DNA of 64,000 nucleotides from JAJVID01 sp035714085 (lineage in GTDB: Bacteria > Acidobacteriota > Blastocatellia > RBC074). The stretch spans positions 3,575-67,574 of the forward strand of contig DASTMP010000358.1 of the NCBI GenBank assembly GCA_035714085.1, given 5' to 3'. Positions 8,437 to 16,791 of the stretch are shown in pieces (position 1 is the first letter of the stretch; each line of letters opens with the position of its first letter). The translations under genes and the position numbers were made by a program. The notes below the pieces were generated by a model that was given only the letters and a program-made list of their open reading frames with translations, searched no databases and was not told where the DNA came from.

Positions 8437-8455
8437 GGGACACAGGCTGTGTCCC
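8437..8455 (-). terminator. Hairpin downstream of the ABC transporter operon
   Basis: GGGACACA (8437-8444) and TGTGTCCC (8448-8455) form a perfect 8-bp stem with a 3-base loop, 26 bases past the stop of the ATPase gene. On the minus strand the hairpin is followed by ACGTCTTTTC, a weak T tract. It fits a terminator for the importer operon. Confidence 0.45.
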
Positions 8456-8481
8456 GCTTACTGTTGCGCTAACAAACTTGT

Positions 8482-9543
8482 TTATATTTCTCCTTCGGTC
8501 CGAATGGCCGCATAGCAGCGAATGGCGCTCTCAGGCAAAAACAGTTTTATTTCATCGCCGACGCGCGGCTGACATTCGCATGGCTGGCGTTCTTGATCGG
8601 CTTCGATAACTTCGCCGCCGGGCAGGCGCACGCGCCATTGCCAGCGCACGCCGTAATCAATCAAGGATTCGAGCCTGCCCGTCAGACTTCCGCCATGTTC
8701 CTTGCAGGCGCATAGCCGGACGTGTTCGGGCCGGAAGGCCACGTGACATCGACCTGCTTCGCCCGTTTGCGGCAGTTTCAAGTCACCCGCGGCTGTGCTC
8801 ACCGTCTGCCCGTTACGGTCGCCCTCCAGAAGCTTCCAACCGAAAAACCGGGCGGCGCGCGCGCTGTATGGATTGAGTAGCAGGTCACGTGGGGCGCCGG
8901 ACTGCTCTATTCGCCCGTCGAGCAGAAGGGCGATGTGGTCGGCGACGGCCATAGCCTCGCGCTGGTCGTGCGTGACGAAGACGGTCGTGATCCGCAATCG
9001 CTGTTGCAATTCACGCACGAGCAATCGCATCTCGCCGCGCAGGTTCTCGTCAAGCGCCGAAAAGGGCTCGTCGAGCAGCAGCACGCGGGGTTCGGTGACC
9101 AGGGCGCGCGCAAGCGTGACTCGCTGTTCCTGTCCGCCGGACAACTCGTGTGGCTTGCGCCGCTCATAGCCTTCCAACTTTACCAATCGCAAGGCTTCCG
9201 CGACGCGGGCGGCGATTTCATCCTTCTTCAATCGCCGCATCTTCAACCCGAATCCGACGTTTTCCGCCACTGTCATGTGCGGGAAGAGCAGCGGCTTTTG
9301 AAAAACCATCGTTGCGCGCCGCCGCTCCGCCGGAATAGGCAGGACGGAAACGCCATCGAAGCGCACGTCGCCGCTCGCCGGGGCGAGCAGCCCCGCAACG
9401 ACTTTTAGGACGGTCGTCTTGCCGCAGCCTGAAGGGCCGAGCAGCGCAACCAGCTCCGCTTCGCCGATCGCCAGCGTAAAATCGCCGATCGCCCGCGTTG
9501 CGCCGTAATTTACCGTTAGACGGTCGAGCAGGAGGGCCGTCAT
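8482..9543 (-). CDS. ABC transporter ATP-binding subunit, iron/thiamine/YnjD type with TOBE domain
   Basis: The 353-residue ATPase has Walker A GPSGCGKT (36-43), Q-loop Gln82, signature LSGGQEQR (134-141), Walker B LLLDEP (155-160) and H-loop His192. A C-terminal TOBE-like domain follows (about 250-350). It energises import through two permeases encoded just upstream. Its ATG overlaps the stop of the binding-protein gene by 4 bases (ATGA), so the four genes form one operon. Its closest relatives by eye are the FbpC/PotA/YnjD branch; the partner subunits point to YnjD, although E. coli YnjD lacks such a long TOBE extension. The signature reads GGQEQR rather than GGQQQR, which is a common variation. 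Confidence 0.93.
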   Translation of the reverse strand: MTALLLDRLTVNYGATRAIGDFTLAIGEAELVALLGPSGCGKTTVLKVVAGLLAPASGDVRFDGVSVLPIPAERRRATMVFQKPLLFPHMTVAENVGFGLKMRRLKKDEIAARVAEALRLVKLEGYERRKPHELSGGQEQRVTLARALVTEPRVLLLDEPFSALDENLRGEMRLLVRELQQRLRITTVFVTHDQREAMAVADHIALLLDGRIEQSGAPRDLLLNPYSARAARFFGWKLLEGDRNGQTVSTAAGDLKLPQTGEAGRCHVAFRPEHVRLCACKEHGGSLTGRLESLIDYGVRWQWRVRLPGGEVIEADQERQPCECQPRVGDEIKLFLPESAIRCYAAIRTEGEI

Positions 9544-10286
9544 TGTTTGAGCGCTTTCTCCCGCCAGTCCTTATCCAACTGTTCCAGGTACTGCGCGTCG
9601 GGTTCTGGCAGCTGATGTTTGGCCAATTCGGCGACCGGTAAGGTCGCCGGGCCGAGCGGCAAGGCTTCGACGGCGGCGCGCTCCTCAGTCGTCAGACCGT
9701 TTGGCAAAAGCGGGAACAACGACCAGAGCGCCCGGCCCTGGTCCAGCGCGTGTGGCGGCGACATGAGGTGGTTGATGACGACTAGCGCCCCCGCCGGATT
9801 GGAAGCGTTGAAAGGTACCGCCAGATAACTGTAATTGCCGATCGTGCCTTCGTCGAAGACGAACGAGCGCGTAGTCGGCGGGTATTCGCCGCGCGCGATG
9901 TGTTCGGAGGCGAAACTCGGCCCGTAGCTCATCGTGAAACCAATTTCGCTGTTGGCGAAGAGCCGGTCAGCCTCTTTCGGCGATGTCGGGTAGGTTTTGC
10001 CTTTGCGCCAGAGGTGAGGTTTGATCTCGTTCAGATAGGCGACCGCGTTCTGATAATACCGGTTGCGCGCTTCGTCGCCCGACCACATTGCGAAGCTGAC
10101 CTCTCCGCCGTTCGCCTGCTCGAGAACAGCATTCCAGCGGGAGCGGCTGAATTTCTCGGCGGTCAGCGACGATCGTGAGGATGGCGCAGTGTTCCCGCAT
10201 CCGATAAACGTTTGGGAGAGGAAGAGCGCGCCGAACGTTGGAAATAGAAGTCGGGCAATCAGTTGCTTTTTCTTTATCGTCTTCAT
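9540..10286 (-). CDS. ynjB: YnjB-like substrate-binding lipoprotein with a large internal deletion
   Basis: The 248-residue protein begins with a lipoprotein signal; the lipobox is FIGC with Cys30 as lipidation site. Residues 50-80 (SRWNAVLEQANGGEVSFAMW, then RNRYY) match the start of YnjB, and from about residue 84 (YLNEIKPHLWRKGKTYP) the match resumes far downstream, at the C-terminal lobe (E. coli YLDVLHPYLWREGKDFP). Full YnjB is near 390 residues, so about 140 residues that build much of the ligand pocket are missing, in frame, with the junction near base 10040. Start, lipobox and C-terminus are intact. Either this organism carries a shortened binding protein, probably unable to bind ligand normally, or the contig has an assembly deletion. 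The following ATPase gene overlaps it by 4 bases. Confidence 0.8.
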   Translation of the reverse strand: MKTIKKKQLIARLLFPTFGALFLSQTFIGCGNTAPSSRSSLTAEKFSRSRWNAVLEQANGGEVSFAMWSGDEARNRYYQNAVAYLNEIKPHLWRKGKTYPTSPKEADRLFANSEIGFTMSYGPSFASEHIARGEYPPTTRSFVFDEGTIGNYSYLAVPFNASNPAGALVVINHLMSPPHALDQGRALWSLFPLLPNGLTTEERAAVEALPLGPATLPVAELAKHQLPEPDAQYLEQLDKDWREKALKQ

Positions 10287-10293
10287 GTCTTAG

Positions 10294-11085
10294 CTACCGG
10301 CTTTCCTTCAAGAAGCGCGCGACTGAAAAGGCGACCGCCGCCGTTGGCGCAAGATAGACGAATGACAACGCTGCCGCAATCGCTTCATCGCCGCCCCGTT
10401 GAAACGCCACCAGCGTTAGCGGCAATGTGACGACGCGGGCGCCGCCGATCAACAGAGTTGTCAGGTACTGGCTCCAAGAAATCAGGAAAGCGAACGACGC
10501 CGCGACTGCCAGCCCCGGGGCGATAGCCGGAAAGGTCACACTCCGCCACACATCAATGACCTTCGCGCCGAGCGTGCGCGCCTGCGCTTCGTAATCGGGG
10601 TCGAGGCGCGAGAAACTCCCGGTCAACATCAGCGTGGCATATGGCACAGTTAAGGTCAGGTGCGAAAGCGCGACTCCGATCAACGTGTCAGTCAGTCCGT
10701 AGCGCAAGAAAAGCCCATGCACGCCCATCGTCGAAGCCAGCGGCGGCGTCAGGACGGGGAGCAATAGCGCAAAAATCACTGCGCGTTTGGCGCGAAACTC
10801 TTCCCACGCCAGCACGCGCGCCGCCGGCAGCGCGACGATCACTGCAAAAAGGGTGACAACCATCGCGACACTCAAACTCGTGGCCAGCGCGGGAAATACC
10901 TCTGCGTTCGGCGAAAAGACGTATTTCCATGCACGGACGCTCCAAACTTGCGGCGTCAGCGAAGGCCAATACCAGGACTGAGCCAATGATCGCGCCGCAA
11001 GCAGCGCCAGCGGAGTCGCCGCGAGCCCGGTGATGGCGATTATTGCGAGCGCCTCCAATACTTTTGTCGGTGTCTGTTTTTTCAC
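10294..11085 (-). CDS. ABC transporter permease, C-terminal half equivalent of YnjC
   Basis: I place the start at the GTG at 11085, whose GTGA overlaps the TGA stop of the upstream permease; a longer ORF would overlap that gene by 61 bases. The 263-residue protein has about six membrane helices and an EAA loop (YEAQARTLGAKVIDVWRSVT) that docks on the ATPase. In E. coli the two permease halves are one fused protein, YnjC, whereas here they are separate and coupled. The substrate is not known; the E. coli system is uncharacterised, and the relatives move thiamine, iron or polyamines. Confidence 0.88.
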   Translation of the reverse strand: MKKQTPTKVLEALAIIAITGLAATPLALLAARSLAQSWYWPSLTPQVWSVRAWKYVFSPNAEVFPALATSLSVAMVVTLFAVIVALPAARVLAWEEFRAKRAVIFALLLPVLTPPLASTMGVHGLFLRYGLTDTLIGVALSHLTLTVPYATLMLTGSFSRLDPDYEAQARTLGAKVIDVWRSVTFPAIAPGLAVAASFAFLISWSQYLTTLLIGGARVVTLPLTLVAFQRGGDEAIAAALSFVYLAPTAAVAFSVARFLKESR

Positions 11086-11975
11086 AGTATAAACGGTCTT
11101 TCGAAGCCGATCAGCGCGCGGGTCAATCGCAGGTACGCCCACGCCAGCGCCGCCGTCACTAGCGCGCTCACCACCGCCAGCGCGATCGCACCGGGCCGGA
11201 CCGCCAAATTCACGTCAAGGTAGCGCTGCTGCGCAACCACGGAGAGCATCGCCGGAAAGGGACGGCCTAAAATGAACGGCACTTCGAAAGCTCCGAAGAT
11301 GAAGGCGAATACCATCAGCGAAGACGACACGACGGCGGGCGCGACAAGTGGCAATGTCACATGCCGGAACCGCTGCCAGGCTGAAGCGCCAAGCACACGC
11401 GCCGCCTGCTCGTATTCGTCCCCGAGCCGCGCCAGCAGCGCCAGGGTCATCAGCGCGATGAACGGCGCTTCTTTCAAAATATAGGACAGCACGATGCCCG
11501 CTCCATACCGGTCATTAATCAACGCAGGAAAGTCCGCGGGCTGTTGGATGAATCCGAGCGCATAGGCGCCACGCGCCAACAATCCGCTCGGCGCGATCAC
11601 GGTGATCAGCGCGCCGGCCATCGCCAGATGTGGCACGGACAGCGGAATCTGCAACAACAGGTTGATAGTACGGCTCCGCCGCGCCACTTCGCGCAAGCCC
11701 AACGCCAGCGCCGAACCCGCCACAGCCGAAATCACTGTCGCGGCGGTCGCAAGTTTTAACGTCAGCCACAGCGAAGCATATATCTCGCGGTCATCGCCGA
11801 GTGACGCATAATGCCGGAGCGTCAAAGCGTTTTCGCCGGTAGGCGCGAAATACCCCAGGCTCTGCGCCGCCGCCAGCGCCAGACCGCCGGCGAACAGGAC
11901 GCCGATCACGGCCAGAGCGGGCGCAAGCATCAACCAGCGACGCACAGTGAAATTCAAAAGCATTCGTACAATCAA
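11082..11975 (-). CDS. ABC transporter permease, N-terminal half equivalent of YnjC
   Basis: This 297-residue integral membrane protein is the first gene of the importer operon. It has a BPD_transp_1 domain with about six helices and the EAA loop EYEQAARVLGASAWQRFRHV followed by TLPL. Translation of the next permease starts inside its stop codon (CTGTGA), so subunit stoichiometry is probably kept by coupling. The order is permease, permease, binding protein, ATPase, with only 7 bases or overlaps between genes. The binding-protein partner is internally deleted, so the importer may be impaired. Confidence 0.9.
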   Translation of the reverse strand: MIVRMLLNFTVRRWLMLAPALAVIGVLFAGGLALAAAQSLGYFAPTGENALTLRHYASLGDDREIYASLWLTLKLATAATVISAVAGSALALGLREVARRSRTINLLLQIPLSVPHLAMAGALITVIAPSGLLARGAYALGFIQQPADFPALINDRYGAGIVLSYILKEAPFIALMTLALLARLGDEYEQAARVLGASAWQRFRHVTLPLVAPAVVSSSLMVFAFIFGAFEVPFILGRPFPAMLSVVAQQRYLDVNLAVRPGAIALAVVSALVTAALAWAYLRLTRALIGFERPFIL

Positions 11976-12031
11976 CTCCCTGGAACCGGCCTTTCAGCGC
12001 TGCGCCAGTCCGATCGCGAACAATTCAGAAT

Positions 12032-12049
12032 GGCTTTGTTGCATAAATC
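12032..12049. mobile_element. Possible relic of an IS5/IS903-group terminal inverted repeat
   Basis: GGCTTTGTTGCATAAATC differs by one base, as I recall the family, from the IS903 terminal repeat (GGCTTTGTTGAATAAATC). No transposase frame and no second end were seen nearby, so at most a bare end is left. It lies 56 bases upstream of the importer operon start and 130 bases before a decayed permease gene, in a stretch without intact genes. Confidence 0.35.
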
Positions 12050-12180
12050 CGAAATGAACCACACCGCCTCTTGGATTAGCGTCCTTCAAGCCTTGTAGCT
12101 GTCGGGTTGCGGCAGTTTCACCCTAACTACGTCCTATGTCTACACACTTGTGTTTCGTTTTTCTCGATCGTTATAGAGGA

Positions 12181-12373
12181 GGATTCAACAGTCAAGCTGA
12201 TCCGATCATCATCGGCGTTGTGGCCGATGTGAAACGTTATGGGTTAGAGGCCGATATGCGATCGGAAGTATATCAATATTATGCTGCTGGTCGGTGTCGC
12301 GCTGATTGCGAGCTACATTCCGGCGCGGCGCGCGACCAAGGTCGATCCGCTCCAGGCTCTGCGCCACGATTAG
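12181..12373 (+). pseudogene. Remnant of an ADOP/MacB-like permease gene
   Basis: Two pieces of one gene survive in different frames. From 12181 the frame reads ADPIIIGVVADVKRYGLEAD and SEVYQYY, matching the periplasmic MacB_PCD segment of acidobacterial permeases. From 12281 another frame reads LLVGVALIASYIPARRATK then VDPLQALRHD and a stop, matching the conserved C-terminal end (compare PARRATNVDPLIAIRQE at the end of the intact gene at 23727-26444). About 250 or more residues between the two pieces, and everything upstream, are missing. Deletion plus frameshift makes this a clear relic. Confidence 0.75.
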
Positions 12374-12450
12374 TGTAGGAGGATTGATTCGCCTGCGATA
12401 ACGCGCATTGAGTTCGAGCTTTTTGCTTGGTTGTAGCCTAAATACCGCGG

Positions 12451-13701
12451 TCACTTGATGAAAATGAGGCGCAATTGGAAGGCGTTATCCTTCTTATTTG
12501 GCTTCGGCGCCTGTCTCTGTTCTTTTAGCTGATATTCCGCCACAAACCTGAATTGCTCGCGCACCCACAGATTCAGGTAGGTCGTGATTCCGTACAACTC
12601 ATTTCTGCTCTTATTTCGCGCCGGATCGAACCAGTCGACCCTGACTCCAGCATGTGTGAGATCGTTTATCACTGGCACAGCGGCCTCGGTGTACGCGCCA
12701 AGGCTCGTGAATCTACCGCCCGTCGCAATGTCGTCCCGTCCGCGCTGAACGCCCCCAAGCAGAGTCAGCCGCTTCGCGACCGGATAGCTGGTGTAGAACG
12801 CGACGCGCTCAAAATTGTTTTGGAAGGATCTGCCGGGTTGAGACGTCCCGTCCGGGTTTAGTATCGGGAGCGTCGTATTGCCGTGGTAATAATATAAGGT
12901 GACGGCCCCGCCATTGAAATTAAGGATACGATTCACGAGTAACTGTAAGTCTACTCCCTTATGTTTGTAGGCGGATGGGAAAGTCGTGAAGAGGTCATTT
13001 CCGCCGCGCATGAGCGCTTGGATTGCGGTTCGCCCTTGATAGTAGCCGAATGTCGTTGCGGCCTGATGGGCTTTCCACGGCGCGAAGAACGTCGTCTGGT
13101 TGAAGTTCGCCGCGTTATCTTGCAGATATGGGCGTGTGTTGGTGATCGCGGCGTCTGATGCGCCGAAGCCCTCCATCGGATAGGGGGCGCCTGCGCGGAC
13201 CTCGAAGAACCGTTTCTCGCCGCCAACCGTCACCTTGACGTTTCCCTCAACCCTCACATGTTCTTCAGTGTCGGACGGTTTTTCCGGGAAGATCGTGGTC
13301 TTCAGGTTTGACGAGACATACTTCCCCCAGGCGCCTGTAAAGGAGTACAGTTCCGCCGCATAAAGACTGAATTTATTTTTTTCTGTGGCATCAGGCCCGA
13401 TCTTCGTGTGGGTCGCGTCGAAGCGCCCCTGGAGCCGCACGCCGTTATAATCGAAGAAATTGAATGGTTTGTTTTCGCCGCCCTTTCCTATCTCACCAGG
13501 CATCCGATAGCCGGCCGCGCGAAACTTATAGCCCGTTTCGTTGAGTCTGGGCGGCGACGTGTGGCAAGTCGAACAGGGAACTCCCAGCCTTCGCGCAAAC
13601 AACGGCATAGCAAACACTGCTCTGCCGCTGGCGCAAGCCGCAGCGACCAAGAGCAATAATGTAAAAAGCGCTCGCACTCTCTCTTTTTTTACCTTTTGCA
13701 T
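12451..13701 (-). CDS. Outer-membrane beta-barrel protein with a single c-type heme motif
   Basis: The start follows GAAGGAGCGTTACA. The 416-residue protein has a signal peptide ending near residue 31 (AVFA), a heme c site CSTCH (Cys43, Cys46, His47) right at the mature N-terminus with the sequence TSPPRLNETGYKFRAAGYRM, and then a long beta-strand-rich region ending in the hydrophobic strand LRLIFIK, typical of outer-membrane barrels. The heme would sit at the barrel mouth, a layout that suggests electron passage across or at the outer membrane, or redox sensing. It diverges from the two-component/cupredoxin operon that starts at 14454, and the shared redox theme suggests a link. The electron partner is unknown. 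Confidence 0.82.
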   Translation of the reverse strand: MQKVKKERVRALFTLLLLVAAACASGRAVFAMPLFARRLGVPCSTCHTSPPRLNETGYKFRAAGYRMPGEIGKGGENKPFNFFDYNGVRLQGRFDATHTKIGPDATEKNKFSLYAAELYSFTGAWGKYVSSNLKTTIFPEKPSDTEEHVRVEGNVKVTVGGEKRFFEVRAGAPYPMEGFGASDAAITNTRPYLQDNAANFNQTTFFAPWKAHQAATTFGYYQGRTAIQALMRGGNDLFTTFPSAYKHKGVDLQLLVNRILNFNGGAVTLYYYHGNTTLPILNPDGTSQPGRSFQNNFERVAFYTSYPVAKRLTLLGGVQRGRDDIATGGRFTSLGAYTEAAVPVINDLTHAGVRVDWFDPARNKSRNELYGITTYLNLWVREQFRFVAEYQLKEQRQAPKPNKKDNAFQLRLIFIK

Positions 13702-13797
13702 TGTAACGCTCCTTCGTCCTCTGGCCGCTTATAGGCCAACAGGCAGATCGTCTGCCGCGATTTTTCTGCAATTGCTGGTTAGGCTGAAGTAAAACAG

Positions 13798-13835
13798 GTG
13801 GCCACCCGCCAGAAGAGGCCAGGCGGGTGGGCCAC
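13798..13835. repeat. Large hairpin upstream of the cytochrome-barrel gene
   Basis: GTGGCCACCCGCC (13798-13810) pairs with GGCGGGTGGGCCAC (13822-13835) apart from one bulged G, around an 11-base loop. No T tract follows on either strand. It may be a structured leader, a regulator site or a REP-like element. Confidence 0.6.
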
Positions 13836-14453
13836 GAACAAGTCATTGATGAAGAGGAATCACGCTCAATTTAAGGGGAACGGGTTTATTCGGGCGAACC
13901 CTTGGGTGAGCAATTACTATTCCAACATGTCTGACGCGTGGGGATCACATTTTGACAGACATTTATGGCGCCAAGGCGCAGTTCTTCGACGCCACAGCTA
14001 AGTCGTTTGTAGCATTTCCTGGGACAGTGTGGCACATTTTGTTTCACGCAACGTGTGGCTTATTGGAAGGGACGTTTAACTTCGTTGCGAGCGATCTACT
14101 TAAGGCAATCCATTCTTCATGAGGGCGGGATTTCGCTACAAGGAGTTCAAATGCTGAATCGCCAATATCGGCGTGGTGATCAACTGATAATCGCGTGCGG
14201 CGACTGTCGTGATTGATGCGCCGAGCGCGGAGCGCGAGTTGCGATACGTATTGATATTCAAACCAATTACTTCTGAGGCCCGCTCAGGAGTTTACAATCA
14301 ATGACTTCTGAGGGAAACTAAGCTTGTTAAACCACGCCCGTTCCCAGGATTCCAAGTCGAAAAGTTTGATTGCCAATCGTGAGACATCGTGGCAATTAGA
14401 TGGCGTGGTAATTCCAATACGGATTGAAAATTCATCGAACAGACGAGATAAGC
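13836..14453. other. Intergenic region, no convincing gene
   Basis: No ORF with a recognisable product or ribosome site was found. TGGCAC followed by ATTTTGTTTC near 14031 loosely resembles a sigma-54 promoter but the -12 element is off by one base. The region presumably holds the divergent promoters for the cytochrome-barrel gene and the response regulator operon. Confidence 0.4.
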
Positions 14454-15926
14454 ATGTCCGCTACCACTCAGGGCAGAGTTTTGATTGTTGATGATGACCC
14501 GGATTTCAGCACGGTCACTCGGGAGCTTGTAGAGATTGAAGGTTACTCTGCCCGTCTGGCGATGAGCGGCGCTGAGGCCATGCAGTTGTGCCACATGCAG
14601 CCATTCGACGCCGTCCTGCTTGATCTCAAACTCGGCGCCGCATCCGGGCTTGATGTGTTGCGCGATTTACGCAATCAGTGGCCTGACCTGCCGGTAATCG
14701 TCGTGACCGCGCACGGTTCACTCGAATCGGCCGCCGCGGCGGAGCGGGAGAAAGCCTTCGATTATATCGGCAAACCATTTCCCTCAGCCGATTTGATCGC
14801 CGTGCTGCGCCGCGCGCTTGAATGGCGAGCAGGGCGCAACTCGGGAAAGTCGGAACCGCGCAGTGTGCAGGCGCCAACAACAGCAATTGTCGGCAAAAGT
14901 CCGGCGATGGTCGCGATCTACCGCATGATCGCTCGTGTAGCGGCGACCGATTCAACCGTTCTGATAAGCGGCGAAAGCGGCACGGGCAAGGAACTGATTG
15001 CGCGCGCTCTGCACGATAATTCATTACGCGCCGAACGGCCATTCGTGCCGGTCAACTGTGGCGCATTCACCGAGACGTTGCTCGAATCGGAACTCTTCGG
15101 TCACGTGCGCGGCGCATTTACCGGCGCGGCCGGCAATCATCGAGGGATCTTCGAGACCGCGAGCGGCGGCACAATCTTCCTTGATGAAATCTCGGAGACC
15201 TCACAGGCGTTCCAGGTGAAGCTGCTGCGCGTGTTGCAGGAGCAGGAAGTGCGACCGGTGGGCGCAACCGAGGCCCGTCGCGTTGACGTGCGGATCGTGG
15301 CCGCGACCAACCGCCGTGTCCAGGACCTGCTCAACTCCGAAGATTTTCGTCAAGACCTGCTCTACCGGCTCAGTGTAATTCATATCGAACTACCGCCTCT
15401 GCGCGAGCGGCGTGAAGACATATCGTTGCTCGTCGAACATTTTCTGCAACGCGCCAGCGCAAAATTGAACAGAGAAGTGACCGCTCCGCCGGAGACTATC
15501 GCATGGCTGAGCTCGATGGCCTGGCCCGGAAATGTTCGGGAACTGGAGAACGCCGTCGAACGCGCGGTCACGCTTAACGCCGGAGGGCGTCTCCTCCCCG
15601 AAGACTTTACCCAATTTACGCCAACACCCTTTATCTCTTTGCCAGTCTTATCGGGACAGGTAATGGAGGAGGTGGAAGAGATCGGGCCATTGACTGGAAC
15701 CGCGCAGACTGCAGTTCATTCCTGGATCTGCGAACTACCTTGCTCGCTGACCGAGGTGGAGCGGGAGCACATTCTGGCCACGCTGCGTTATACCGGCGGC
15801 AACAAACTGCGCGCCGCCAAACTTCTCGGCATTGGCCGTTTTTCGCTCTACCGCAAAGCCGAACGACTCGGCATCGATCTTGACTCATTATCGGTCAGGA
15901 GCGAGGGCGTGGAAGATGGAGTCTAA
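14454..15926 (+). CDS. NtrC-family sigma-54 response regulator
   Basis: The start at ATG 14454 gives 490 residues; a TTG ten codons upstream is less likely. The receiver domain (8-120) has the acidic pocket VDDDPD, phospho-acceptor Asp57 (LLDLKL), Thr85 and Lys107. The AAA+ domain has Walker A GESGTGKE (173-180) and the sigma-54 contact loop GAFTGA (220-225). The C-terminus is a Fis-type helix-turn-helix (NKLRAAKLLGIGRFSLYRKA). It activates sigma-54 promoters when phosphorylated, most likely by the kinase encoded at 16739-18631. The downstream cupredoxin gene starts 11 bases inside it, so the genes are coupled. No clear -24/-12 promoter was found nearby. Confidence 0.95.
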   Translation: MSATTQGRVLIVDDDPDFSTVTRELVEIEGYSARLAMSGAEAMQLCHMQPFDAVLLDLKLGAASGLDVLRDLRNQWPDLPVIVVTAHGSLESAAAAEREKAFDYIGKPFPSADLIAVLRRALEWRAGRNSGKSEPRSVQAPTTAIVGKSPAMVAIYRMIARVAATDSTVLISGESGTGKELIARALHDNSLRAERPFVPVNCGAFTETLLESELFGHVRGAFTGAAGNHRGIFETASGGTIFLDEISETSQAFQVKLLRVLQEQEVRPVGATEARRVDVRIVAATNRRVQDLLNSEDFRQDLLYRLSVIHIELPPLRERREDISLLVEHFLQRASAKLNREVTAPPETIAWLSSMAWPGNVRELENAVERAVTLNAGGRLLPEDFTQFTPTPFISLPVLSGQVMEEVEEIGPLTGTAQTAVHSWICELPCSLTEVEREHILATLRYTGGNKLRAAKLLGIGRFSLYRKAERLGIDLDSLSVRSEGVEDGV

Positions 15927-16791
15927 GAGAGAAAAACATCACAGGGAGCGTAAACGACCTGTCACGCTGAGAGAGATGCGTTTCGAATGGTTCAGGCGAT
16001 TTATGCTCCCTGTATTGTTTTTCTTATTCTCCTTACCATCCGTCACGGGTCACTCTGTAAAAAACCACGCTGAGATCAAAGTCACGGCGAAGGTTGAGCT
16101 GGTCAATTCAAGAATAAAGGCGCGTAACGGCAAAATCGATGCGAGTGGCGTGGTGGTCTGGCTGGAATCGGTCGATGGCGACAGTCCGCGCGGGCCACGG
16201 ACGCGACAGAAGATCCTTCAGTTCGGCAAGCGTTTTAGGCCGCATGTGCTGGCCGTTGAACGCGGCACCGAAGTAGATTTCCCGAACCTCGACCCTTTCT
16301 TCCACAATGTCTTTTCTCTGTACGAAGGAAAGCGGTTTGACCTGGGATTGTACGCCAGTGGCGAAACGCGCCCGGTTATCTTCAACCGAGTCGGAATCTC
16401 GTACATCTTCTGCAATATTCACTCCCAGATGAGCGCGATTGTGGTCACGCTCGCGACCCCGTACTTTGCCGTCAGCGATGAGGGAGGCGCCGTAACAATC
16501 AATAATGTGCCGGAAGGTCTTTATCAGCTCAAGATCTGGCACGAGCGCACCAGCGATGAGGAGCTTGCCGCCCAATCGCGCGCCGTGCGTGTTGCTGCGG
16601 GCGTAGCCTCTGCGGGCCCAGCCGCCGCGGGCCCAGCCGCCGCGGGCGCAGCCGCCGCGGGCGCAGCCGGAAGCTACGACCTCGGGTTGATAAGGCTGAA
16701 TGAAGCAGGCTATGTGCTCCAGCCGCATAAGAATAAACATGGCGGTCAGTATGACAACGAACACAGCAAGCCTTCTTACAAGCGTCAGTGA
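15916..16791 (+). CDS. Exported cupredoxin-like (plastocyanin/methylamine-utilisation type) copper protein
   Basis: Starting at ATG 15916 the protein has 291 residues; ATG 15976 is an alternative that opens directly into the signal sequence (FMLPVLFFLFSLPSVTG). The type-1 copper site looks complete: His130 (FFHNVF) and then Cys166, His169 and Met172 in CNIHSQM. A short carboxypeptidase-regulatory-like beta domain follows (GGAVTINNVPEGLYQLKIWH). Next comes an Ala/Gly/Pro linker built from a 15-bp DNA repeat, and a His/Lys-rich tail. It lies between a response regulator and its probable kinase, overlapping both, so a periplasmic copper or redox sensing role beside the kinase is plausible. The overlaps argue for one transcript. 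Confidence 0.85.
   Translation: MESKREKHHRERKRPVTLREMRFEWFRRFMLPVLFFLFSLPSVTGHSVKNHAEIKVTAKVELVNSRIKARNGKIDASGVVVWLESVDGDSPRGPRTRQKILQFGKRFRPHVLAVERGTEVDFPNLDPFFHNVFSLYEGKRFDLGLYASGETRPVIFNRVGISYIFCNIHSQMSAIVVTLATPYFAVSDEGGAVTINNVPEGLYQLKIWHERTSDEELAAQSRAVRVAAGVASAGPAAAGPAAAGAAAAGAAGSYDLGLIRLNEAGYVLQPHKNKHGGQYDNEHSKPSYKRQ
16612..16668 (+). repeat. 15-bp minisatellite inside the cupredoxin gene
   Basis: The unit GCGGGCCCAGCCGCC is repeated 3.8 times with C-to-G variation at one position, encoding an A-G-P/A-A-A linker. The period is a multiple of 3, so gain or loss of copies would change linker length without a frameshift. Confidence 0.9.

Noticed and set aside
8295..8609. 104-codon plus-strand frame across the direct repeats and hairpin
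   Set aside because: It runs into the antisense of the ATPase gene, includes the duplicated 17-mer and has no recognisable product.
14031..14046. Sigma-54-like TGGCAC with downstream TTGTTT
   Set aside because: The spacing to the -12 element is one base short and the site is over 400 bases from the next start.
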